Below the pieces are notes generated by a model. That model was given only the letters and a program-made list of their open reading frames with translations. It was not told where the DNA came from and did not search any database. Positions 57,929-64,000 of a stretch of DNA of 64,000 nucleotides are shown piece by piece (the stretch's first letter is position 1; every line of letters begins with the position of its first letter). The position numbers and the translations under genes were made by a program. Origin of the DNA: Paenibacillus sp. FSL H7-0331. GTDB taxonomy: Bacteria > Bacillota > Bacilli > Paenibacillales > NBRC-103111. The DNA lies in the NCBI RefSeq assembly GCF_001956045.1, contig NZ_MRTH01000002.1:372001-436000 (forward strand), written 5' to 3'.

Positions 57929-58471
57929 ATGGGCAATACTTTACGTATATTGGCAATATCGGGAAGTCTACGCGAAAAGTCTTCCAATACAGCTTTAATG
58001 AAGGCCATTATTGCATTATCCTCAGGGGACATTCAATTTACCATTTATGGTGGGTTGGGCGATCTTCCGCATTTTAACCCGGATCTCGATCTCGACGATG
58101 GACCCTCTTCAGTACAAGAGCTGAGGTTACAGCTGAAGGAAGCGGATGGTGTGCTTATATGTACACCTGAGTATGGTAACGGTGTTCCAGGTGTGTTAAA
58201 AAATGCTCTGGACTGGCTCGTATCTTCAGGCGAGTTTATGAATAAACCTACAGCAGTTATCAGTGCTTCACCAACACCTATGGGTGGCGATAAGGCACAT
58301 GCTTCGCTCCTGCTTACTCTCAATATGATCAACGCTGAGATTATTGAAGGGGGTACGATGATGATACCGCACATCACTTTGAAATTAAATAAAGAAGGCG
58401 TTATTACCGATTTTGAAACGAAGCAGAGGCTGCTAGCCGTGCTAAAAGCGCTTGAGAAGGTTTGCCATTAA
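57929..58471 (+). CDS. NADPH-dependent FMN reductase family protein
   Basis: 180 residues from ATG 57929, GGGAGG seven bases upstream. The flavodoxin-like fold is shown by ILAISGSLREKSSNTALMKA, where GSLRxxSxN binds the FMN phosphate, VLICTPEYGNGVPGVLKNALDWL, which contacts the ring, and ISASPTPMGGDKAHASLLL. Such enzymes reduce quinones, azo dyes, chromate or FMN with NAD(P)H. No context narrows the substrate. Confidence 0.92.
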   Translation: MGNTLRILAISGSLREKSSNTALMKAIIALSSGDIQFTIYGGLGDLPHFNPDLDLDDGPSSVQELRLQLKEADGVLICTPEYGNGVPGVLKNALDWLVSSGEFMNKPTAVISASPTPMGGDKAHASLLLTLNMINAEIIEGGTMMIPHITLKLNKEGVITDFETKQRLLAVLKALEKVCH

Positions 58472-58534
58472 TCCAGATGGCTATACTATCTGCGCTGCGG
58501 CTGAACGGACCACAATAAAAGACATGATTTGGTG

Positions 58535-58603
58535 GAATCAATGCTATGGGTAGTTGCCGCTCGGGTGTTAGTACTTGGAGTAGATGTTATTTTAGATTTC
58601 GGA
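58535..58603 (+). pseudogene. Fragment of an AAA_33-type kinase/ATP-binding protein
   Basis: A short frame reads ESMLWVVAARVLVLGVDVILDFG, the helix-strand segment before the FW..R motif of small AAA_33 family P-loop proteins. No Walker A or C-terminal part is found nearby. It is too short for a gene, so it is most likely a deletion remnant. Confidence 0.4.
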
Positions 58604-58668
58604 TGTTTGACCGTAAGATTAAAGCTTTTATTATATATGTATGGTAATATATGGTTATATAATCATAT

Positions 58669-59379
58669 ATGGGGGAGGCGTGTTATAATATCAAAAAATT
58701 CATGTTAGGTATAATCTTTGGGTTATGTTTATCCCTTGGTTCTGTAGTTTACGCATCAGACTCAATCCAGAGCATTCTAGTAAATGTGAATATTTTATTT
58801 AACGGTATTAGAAAAGACGTGGGTAGTGAGTACTCAGTTATGAACTACCAGGGGCACATCTATGTTCCAATCCGGTTTATAGCTGAGAACATGCCTTCAA
58901 CCATTGATTATGATGATCGTAAGAAAGAGATCCGCATTGAACAAAAAAGCGTTAAAATCGAAAAAGGCTTGGCAGCCCCAGTCCCTTTTGTCTACTACGA
59001 AAGAAAATATCAAAACGGTACATTATGGAATCAGGAAATTCCTATTCTTCAAGGCAGTAGTTGTTGGAAGGGCTGCGTTGAATCCATCAGACCTTATTCA
59101 TATTTATTGAAAATGGTTGATTATCATCCAGTCGTTGTCGCTCCTGGTTCATCCATTTTGATTCAATATCCAAAAGGCATGGAGCCCAATTCAATAGGAA
59201 TAACAAGAGTTATCGCCCAAGAAGCAGAAAGCGACATGATGAGTGACCGATTTGAGGACATGATATTTGAAAACCAGAGAATTCATTTACCTAATGAAGC
59301 TGGTACATATAACATATGGATCAAATCACTGTGGACTACAGGGGATACTTCCTACATTTTTGCTGTAGAAATTAAATAA
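58669..59379 (+). CDS. Secreted protein with a stalk-like domain
   Basis: 236 residues from ATG 58669, whose own second to fourth codons form GGGGGAGG; ATG 58702 (start of MLGIIFGLCLSLGSVVYA) would give a cleaner signal peptide but lies far from that ribosome site, so the true start is uncertain. After the signal comes a stalk domain (VLVNVNILFNGIRK, MNYQGHIYVPIRFIAENMP, DDRKKEIRIEQ) like that named after copper amine oxidase N-termini. The C-terminal 120 residues, with a Cys-x3-Cys in GSSCWKGCVES, resemble no family I know. A/T-rich sequence with repeated ATATAT precedes it. Confidence 0.75.
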   Translation: MGEACYNIKKFMLGIIFGLCLSLGSVVYASDSIQSILVNVNILFNGIRKDVGSEYSVMNYQGHIYVPIRFIAENMPSTIDYDDRKKEIRIEQKSVKIEKGLAAPVPFVYYERKYQNGTLWNQEIPILQGSSCWKGCVESIRPYSYLLKMVDYHPVVVAPGSSILIQYPKGMEPNSIGITRVIAQEAESDMMSDRFEDMIFENQRIHLPNEAGTYNIWIKSLWTTGDTSYIFAVEIK

Positions 59380-59404
59380 AATGCTATCTGAAAGGAGGGT
59401 TACC

Positions 59405-59473
59405 GTGCTGAAGATCAGCTTCGTGCAGAATTTAAACGATAAAATTTGGCTCCGTGCAAAGTCTGAACTATGA
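59405..59473 (+). CDS. 22-codon ORF with a very strong ribosome site
   Basis: GTG 59405 follows AAAGGAGGG with a six-base gap and opens a 22-codon frame (MLKISFVQNLNDKIWLRAKS, then two more residues). The ribosome site is among the best in the region, so either a short peptide is made or this is the beginning of a truncated gene. No homology is recognised. Confidence 0.35.
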   Translation: MLKISFVQNLNDKIWLRAKSEL

Positions 59474-59562
59474 ACAACGGCGGTTGTTTGTATGGAGCAA
59501 GAAATAGCTATCCGCCTAATATTTGTCTAAGTTGTTAATTGTTTGTAGTAAAGACTTTGTAC

Positions 59563-59590
59563 CCTTAAAAATATCAAATTTTTTTTAAGG
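59563..59590 (+). promoter_or_regulatory. Hairpin covering the ribosome site of the CD3324-like gene
   Basis: CCTTAAAAA at 59563-59571 pairs with TTTTTAAGG at 59582-59590. The AAGG of the AAGGAG ribosome site is in the right arm, so the structure could reduce translation. Confidence 0.45.
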
Positions 59591-59602
59591 AGCAGAGCTA
59601 TT

Positions 59603-59869
59603 TTGAAATATGTAAACGCTGAAACCATCTTACCGCAAGAGCTATTAAACGAGATACAGAAGTATATACATGGTGTCATACTTTATATCCCAAACCCTGA
59701 AGGATTGCATAAGAAATGGGGCGAAAATTCAGGGGGCAGACAATATTTAAACGCTCGGAATGAAGAGATCCGTGGAAAGTTTTCAAAAGGTGTTTCTATT
59801 GATCAACTTTCAGATCTATTTTGTCTTTCCAGTTATAGTATTAAAAAAATCATTTACTCAAAAAAATAA
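59603..59869 (+). CDS. CD3324-like small helix-turn-helix protein
   Basis: 88 residues from TTG 59603, AAGGAG ten bases upstream. The N-terminus MKYVNAETILPQELLNEIQKYIHG and VILYIPN match the CD3324/Mor-like family. The C-terminal half (IRGKFSKGVSIDQLSDLFCL and SSYSIKKIIYSKK) is a helix-turn-helix. It is presumably a small DNA-binding regulator whose target is unknown. A good terminator follows. Confidence 0.8.
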   Translation: MKYVNAETILPQELLNEIQKYIHGVILYIPNPEGLHKKWGENSGGRQYLNARNEEIRGKFSKGVSIDQLSDLFCLSSYSIKKIIYSKK

Positions 59870-59882
59870 GATTATTAAAAAG

Positions 59883-59912
59883 TCACATCAATGAATCCTG
59901 ATGTGATTTTTT
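59883..59912 (+). terminator. Rho-independent terminator
   Basis: TCACATCA-ATGAATCC-TGATGTGA hairpin followed by six T residues. Confidence 0.88.
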
Positions 59913-60005
59913 ATGTAATGTATAATTTCTAGTCGATTATTATACATTTAAATACTTCTGACCTTGTTATAATAAAATTCATCACGAGGTATGGGGGGTA
60001 ATTTA

Positions 60006-60803
60006 GTGGATAACAGTAAGGTAAAAACAATTTGGAATAAATGGTCTGAAACATGGTATCAAAGATATAGAACAGATGAAGCGATTTTGAAAATAATTAA
60101 CAATCCTGAGTCAGCATTCCATCATACTACATATTCAATGATCAAAAAGGCATTGCCAAATTTGCAAGGAAAGAGAATATGTGTCCCTTCTAGTGGTGAC
60201 AACCATGCTGTTTTTGCTTTTCATTTGCTGGGTGCAAAAGTAACATCATGCGACATATCGGAAAGACAGTTGGAACATAGCTCATCCATAGCACAAAAAT
60301 ACGGTTGGGATATTGAATTTATCTGCGATGATACAATGAAGCTCAGCAAAATTGAAAGCGGTCAATTTGATTTTGTATATACATCTAATGGAGTCCATGT
60401 ATGGATTAACGATTTAAACTCAATGTATAAAAATATCCAAAGAATTCTTAATAACGATGGTGTTTATATCATGTATGAGGTACATCCTTATACGCGTCCC
60501 TTCGGGAATGATACCGCAAAATTAACGGTTGTTAAGCCATATGATTCGGTAGGACCATTCATAATAGAAGAGGTACCCAGATATACTTGGCGATTACAGG
60601 ATATAACAAACGCTATTACTTCAACAGGATTTGGTATAAAGCATATCGAAGAAATGTATGCAGAAGATGGTTCATATTGGGTTGATGAATCAACAGCTGA
60701 AAGAGACTCACTCTCAAAACAAGCGCTGGATAATCTATGCAACTGGAAAATGAACCCCTTGGCCGCTCTTCCTCAGTGGTTATCGCTATATGCAGTTAAA
60801 TAA
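60006..60803 (+). CDS. Class I SAM-dependent methyltransferase
   Basis: 265 residues from GTG 60006, with GGGGGGT six bases upstream; ATG 59991 would overlap that site. After VKTIWNKWSETWYQRYRTDE comes a SAM-binding core GKRICVPSSGDNHAVFAFHLLG with CDISERQLEHSS, in which the usual GxGxG is replaced by PSSGDN. FVYTSNGVHVWINDL and VYIMYEVHPYTRPF complete it. This is the small-molecule methyltransferase type, with substrate unknown. Base composition is more A/T-rich than that of genes further left. Confidence 0.85.
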   Translation: MDNSKVKTIWNKWSETWYQRYRTDEAILKIINNPESAFHHTTYSMIKKALPNLQGKRICVPSSGDNHAVFAFHLLGAKVTSCDISERQLEHSSSIAQKYGWDIEFICDDTMKLSKIESGQFDFVYTSNGVHVWINDLNSMYKNIQRILNNDGVYIMYEVHPYTRPFGNDTAKLTVVKPYDSVGPFIIEEVPRYTWRLQDITNAITSTGFGIKHIEEMYAEDGSYWVDESTAERDSLSKQALDNLCNWKMNPLAALPQWLSLYAVK

Positions 60804-60849
60804 CGTTATCCAACGAAACCAATACCAACTAGCAAAAGTGAGGATGAAT

Positions 60850-61350
60850 ATGAATATAGTTCTTATAGGTATGTCTGGAGCTGGTAAAAGCACTTTAGGT
60901 GTGTTGCTTGCAAAAGCTTTAGGAATGGATTACGTGGATACAGATATTGTCATACAACAACAAGAAGGTAGGTTGTTACAAGATATAATTGATAATGATG
61001 GTATCGAAAAATTTATGGAAGTCGAAGAACAAATTGTGTCTGGATTGAAGCTGAAAAATTGCATTATATCTACTGGTGGAAGTGTTATATATTCAGAAAA
61101 AGCTATGAATGTCCTTAAACAGGGTGGACAGATTGTTTATTTACATGTCCCATATGAAGAAATTAAAAGAAGACTAATCAACATAACTACCAGAGGTATT
61201 GTAATAAAGAAAGGAAATAGTCTTAAAGACGTTTACGAGGAAAGAGTTCCTCTATACGTTAAGTATAGTGATACAACTCTTGATTGCTCAAATAAGGATA
61301 TAGAATGTTGTGTTAGTGAAATTATAGAGAAAATACAAGAAAGTGAATGA
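60850..61350 (+). CDS. Shikimate kinase-like P-loop protein
   Basis: 166 residues from ATG 60850; ATG 60844 is also possible. Walker A is IGMSGAGKST at 5-14, followed by VLLAKALGMDYVDTDIVI, where the Asp-Thr-Asp pair contacts magnesium and substrate in shikimate kinases. NCIISTGGSVIYSEKA carries the GG substrate loop, and RVPLYVKYSDTTLD the end region. It is likely a duplicated AroK-like or related small-molecule kinase rather than the housekeeping enzyme, because no aro genes are near. A/T-rich codons match the preceding methyltransferase. Confidence 0.8.
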   Translation: MNIVLIGMSGAGKSTLGVLLAKALGMDYVDTDIVIQQQEGRLLQDIIDNDGIEKFMEVEEQIVSGLKLKNCIISTGGSVIYSEKAMNVLKQGGQIVYLHVPYEEIKRRLINITTRGIVIKKGNSLKDVYEERVPLYVKYSDTTLDCSNKDIECCVSEIIEKIQESE

Positions 61351-61433
61351 AACAATATTTGCCCCGAAGGAGAATTTGAACTTTGTGTTCGTGGTTGAAG
61401 ATACTGAGTAATTACGAACGAAGATAGATAGTG

Positions 61434-61467
61434 GAGGGGCTTGCCATAAGACAGCTCCTCTTTTTTT
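61434..61467 (+). terminator. Rho-independent terminator
   Basis: GAGGGGC and GCTCCTC arms (one G-U pair) around a 13-base loop, followed by seven T residues. Confidence 0.82.
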
Positions 61468-61469
61468 GT

Positions 61470-61796
61470 TAAAGTAACGGGAGTTTTGTTTAATGTCAGG
61501 ACTATTGGTGGTATCTCAAACCATTATGATACGGAGCTGAAAGGCGACATTCACCTGCATCTGCGTTGGAACCGGTAGGGGACGCACAACTTCTTTGATT
61601 CCACTCATGGGGGACTGCGGCACGTATAGGAGAAGGACAGGGTTCTGCCAATGGTTATTCCACCGAAAAACCTTGCCACAGCACGGTTCTGTAATATCCT
61701 GAACAAATGAATATAGACTGATATCCGTTTGGAGAACTAGAATGAACACAGCAAGTCAAGAAGCTTAAACATAGTAGATGGAGCAGGTGGTGTATT
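61470..61796. other. Intergenic region with possible gene debris
   Basis: Roughly 330 bases. A plus-strand reading from about 61490 (VRTIGGISNHYDTELKGDIH, then stops) and a minus-strand frame 61516-61749 without a ribosome site both look protein-like but match nothing I know. It may be decayed coding DNA. The last 20 bases carry the ribosome site (GGTGG) of the next gene. Confidence 0.3.
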
Positions 61797-62960
61797 GTGA
61801 AAGGGCATGTATCTTATTCAACGATGATCGAGGGAACGGACGACTTGACGGGTGTCGAGATGGTTCAACTTACTGACAGTACTGGGGATACGTACCATCC
61901 CTATTTTACCAAAACTTTAATTGACGCGGAGAATCAGTATATCCTGTTGGCCTCTAACCGAAGCGGAGCCATGCAATTGTATACATTGCGATTCGCGGAT
62001 GGACAAATGGTACAACTCACGGATGAAACGGATATTTATCCGTTCAGCTCGGTGCTGGATGCACAGCATCATATCGTGTATTACTTTGCGGGCCGCGTCC
62101 TCAAGAGTGTCCGTCTCGATACGTTGGAAGCCGAGGCTCTGATGGAAATTCCCCCAGGCTTCAAACCCAGCGATTTATCCATCGATAACGCCGGTCAATA
62201 TCTCGCTTTTTCTTATGTGGAAGCAATTGAGGTTTGTACGCAAACCAGCAAAATTTATTCGGAGATGAGGGAAAAGTATTTTCGCAGGCCGACAAGTATT
62301 GTCATCCGGTACGATTTGACTAAGAAGTCGTCGCTTGTGTTATGGGGAGATCAGCAATGGATCTCGCATGTCAATATCAGTCCAACCGATCCGAATGTCG
62401 TTTTATTTTGCCACGAAGGGCCGTGGCTCCATGTTCACAGAATGTGGACCGCGCGAGTAGACCACGACAAAGTATATCCCCTCATCGATCAAAAGGTGAA
62501 TTTGGAGCGGATCGGCCACGAATTTTTCACTGCAAGCGGCAGAGTCGGCGCCCAATATTCGTACAGAGACCAGGTAGGCGAGGAATTCTACAAACATGGC
62601 GATATCTTCGTGAACACGGACGGCTCGGATGAGCGCAGATATTATTATCCTTATACCCGTCCATCCCACGTTCAAATGAATTATGCGGAAAACTTAGGGA
62701 TCGGCGACCGGGCGCCTATTCGCAAGGATATGAAGGATCACGGCAATTATTTAGCAATGCTTAAATATGAAGGTGAGTCCGTTGAGGTCGGCTTGCTCTG
62801 CGCTCACGGTACGTCCTGGAAGAGTCAAATGTCGCACCCGCATCCGATTTTCACAAGGGATGATAAGTATGTGATCTTCTCATCTGAACGAAATGGTCGG
62901 ACCAATGTATATAAAGCTCGTGTGGATTGGGATAAGACCATTAAGAGTGACAAGTCATGA
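61797..62960 (+). CDS. Oligogalacturonate lyase-like protein (PL22)
   Basis: 387 residues from GTG 61797. A seven-bladed propeller pattern repeats (TYHPYFTKTLIDAENQYILL, LYTLRFADGQMVQLTDE, FSSVLDAQHHIVYYF). Near the end SWKSQMSHPHPIFTRDDKYV carries Gln and two His in the QxxHxH arrangement of the Mn ligands in PL22 lyases. CHEGPW and GHEFFTASGRVG hold further conserved His residues. These cytoplasmic enzymes split di- and tri-galacturonate from pectin. With the LplB-type permease downstream it suggests the start of a pectin-oligomer use locus. Confidence 0.88.
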   Translation: MKGHVSYSTMIEGTDDLTGVEMVQLTDSTGDTYHPYFTKTLIDAENQYILLASNRSGAMQLYTLRFADGQMVQLTDETDIYPFSSVLDAQHHIVYYFAGRVLKSVRLDTLEAEALMEIPPGFKPSDLSIDNAGQYLAFSYVEAIEVCTQTSKIYSEMREKYFRRPTSIVIRYDLTKKSSLVLWGDQQWISHVNISPTDPNVVLFCHEGPWLHVHRMWTARVDHDKVYPLIDQKVNLERIGHEFFTASGRVGAQYSYRDQVGEEFYKHGDIFVNTDGSDERRYYYPYTRPSHVQMNYAENLGIGDRAPIRKDMKDHGNYLAMLKYEGESVEVGLLCAHGTSWKSQMSHPHPIFTRDDKYVIFSSERNGRTNVYKARVDWDKTIKSDKS

Positions 62961-63021
62961 ACATTTCCTTGGACCGAATCAGAGAACTAACTATATATTT
63001 CAGGTTAAGGAGTGAATCATC

Positions 63022-63993
63022 TTGGCTGTCTACAATCATTCGGCCGATACAAATGTAAAACCAATCAAAACAGCAAGGGTGATAAGTACAAAGGGCAAGC
63101 TGCGGAAGATCAAGATGGACCGCTGGTTGTATCTGATGCTGCTGCCTGGCATTATCTATTTCCTATTATTTAAGTACGGACCCATGTGGGGGATCGTAAT
63201 CGCCTTTCAGGATTACTCTCCATTTCAAGGCATGACCGGTAGTAACTGGGTAGGCATGAAGCATTTTATTCGTTTGTTCAGTGATCCTACTTTCTTCGTT
63301 CTGCTGAGGAATACCTTGCTGCTTTCGCTAATGAATATAGTGTTCGTCTTCCCGATGCCCATAGTAGTGGCGCTTCTACTGAATGAGCTTCGCACAGAGA
63401 AGTTCAAAAAGGTGATCCAGACCTTGATCTATATTCCTCACTTCATGTCTTGGGTCATTATTATCGGGATGTTTTTTGTTATCTTCGAGATGCAGGATGG
63501 TGTGTTTCAGAAGATGATAGCGTCGGTGGGATTGCAAAAGTTCACCTTCATGATGAATCCCGATTTGTTCCGGCCGACCTATATCATTCAGGCCATCTGG
63601 AGGGATACCGGATGGGGAACCATTATTTACTTGGCGGCACTCGCCGGTGTAGACCCGCAGCTGTATGAGGCTTCCCGGATTGACGGAGCAGGCCGGATGC
63701 GTCAGCTGTGGCATATAACGCTGCCGTGCATACGCAGTACGATCGTTATTCTGCTCATATTAAAGATTGGCGATATTTTGGAGTTGGGCTTCGATCATGT
63801 GTTTCTGCTGCTCAATCCGCTGAACCGGGATGTAGCCGAAATTTTCGACACCTATGTGTATACGATAGGGATCGTGCAAGGATCATTTAGCTATTCCACA
63901 GCGGTTGGCCTGTTCAAATCCTTTATTGGCCTAGTGCTTGTTCTGATTGCGAACGAGCTATCCAAGAAATTTGGAGAAGAAGGAATTATCTAG
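63022..63993 (+). CDS. ABC transporter permease, LplB/UgpA type
   Basis: 323 residues from TTG 63022, AAGGAG nine bases upstream. Six membrane segments start at LYLMLLPGIIYFLLFKYGPMWG. The EAA loop is EASRIDGAGRMRQLWHITLP. The N-terminus (KLRKIKMDRWLYLMLLPG) and the motif FVLLRNTLLLSLMNIVFVFP are those of LplB-family permeases common in Paenibacillus polysaccharide loci. A YtcP-type partner permease and a lipoprotein binding protein are expected just beyond the window. It likely imports pectin-derived oligosaccharides, judged by the neighbouring lyase. Confidence 0.93.
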   Translation: MAVYNHSADTNVKPIKTARVISTKGKLRKIKMDRWLYLMLLPGIIYFLLFKYGPMWGIVIAFQDYSPFQGMTGSNWVGMKHFIRLFSDPTFFVLLRNTLLLSLMNIVFVFPMPIVVALLLNELRTEKFKKVIQTLIYIPHFMSWVIIIGMFFVIFEMQDGVFQKMIASVGLQKFTFMMNPDLFRPTYIIQAIWRDTGWGTIIYLAALAGVDPQLYEASRIDGAGRMRQLWHITLPCIRSTIVILLILKIGDILELGFDHVFLLLNPLNRDVAEIFDTYVYTIGIVQGSFSYSTAVGLFKSFIGLVLVLIANELSKKFGEEGII

Positions 63994-64000
63994 AAGAAAG

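Noticed and set aside
58669..59379. Copper amine oxidase enzyme
   Set aside because: Only the small stalk-like domain is similar; there is no catalytic topaquinone domain, and the protein is 236 residues.
61516..61749. 77-codon minus-strand frame
   Set aside because: No ribosome site and no recognised family; probably part of decayed DNA in this gap rather than a gene.
1..64000. CRISPR arrays, rRNA, tRNA, prophage or transposase genes
   Set aside because: No regularly spaced repeats of CRISPR type, no cloverleaf or rRNA-like segments and no transposase or integrase motifs were noticed on reading; a dedicated scan was not possible.

Overview
The window reads as a chromosomal segment of a low-to-mid-GC Gram-positive, endospore-type Firmicute, most likely a Paenibacillus or close relative. 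The reasons are GGAGG-type ribosome sites throughout, frequent TTG/GTG starts, SH3-like and 'stalk' (copper amine oxidase N-terminal-like) secreted proteins, YesN-type response regulators, LplB-type permeases, a CYP102 fusion P450 and a broken spore-type cell-wall hydrolase. No rRNA, tRNA, CRISPR array, phage module or intact insertion sequence was seen.

Layout. 1-8.7 kb: a tightly packed amino-sugar/carbohydrate operon (Gfo/Idh/MocA end, DegT aminotransferase, sugar-phosphate isomerase, LacI regulator, NagB-like deaminase, two ABC permeases, AGE epimerase, ceramidase-like hydrolase). 8.7-13 kb: two MFS exporters around a SufR-like iron-sulfur-type regulator, plus a dead SleB/CwlJ hydrolase. 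13-17.6 kb: envelope genes (secreted SGNH hydrolase with SH3-like repeats, glycosyltransferase, PAP2 phosphatase and a PAP2 fragment, YHYH/stalk protein). 17.7-20.3 kb: an ABC-F ATPase diverging from a FusB-type EF-G-binding protein that has its own leader-peptide attenuator. 20.4-26.5 kb: AraC regulator, Ohr, two unrecognised proteins, and a divergent pair made of a soluble PAS chemoreceptor and a CarH-type B12/MerR regulator sharing an operator array. 26.5-32.7 kb: a YesN response regulator whose histidine kinase has decayed, a GNAT enzyme, a LysR/YeiH pair and DUF2277. 32.8-36.9 kb: CYP102 P450-reductase fusion with divergent TetR regulator. 37-41.1 kb: copper system (CsoR, CopZ, CopA, His/Met-rich lipoprotein). 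41.3-44.5 kb: STAS plus PAS-PAS-GGDEF-EAL, then a ZIP transporter. 44.7-48.6 kb: sigma-54 activator with its target acetaldehyde dehydrogenase/DUF779 operon. 48.7-53 kb: erythromycin esterase family, MerR-methyltransferase fusion, Nudix-DUF4406 fusion, DJ-1/PfpI. 53.2-56.6 kb: a persulfide-detoxification (cst-like) operon with a CstR-type repressor. 56.7-61.4 kb: small accessory genes with several decayed relatives. 61.8-64 kb: oligogalacturonate lyase and an LplB-type permease, the beginning of a pectin-oligomer locus that continues past the window.

The most interesting structures are (1) 11-bp tandem TATACA-type repeats in the intergenic space of the CarH-type regulator and the chemoreceptor, which suggest light/B12-controlled expression of a chemoreceptor; (2) a 15-codon leader ORF and mutually exclusive hairpins in front of the FusB-type gene, with the Shine-Dalgarno buried in the last stem; (3) the two DUF156 repressors, one copper type (Cys-His-Cys) and one persulfide type (Cys-Asn-Cys), each with a matching operator; (4) a complete sigma-54 control region with two enhancer palindromes and a cre-like site; and (5) an unusual density of gene remnants (hydrolase, PAP2, histidine kinase, potassium channel, AAA kinase). 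Functions are inferred from recognised motifs without database searches.
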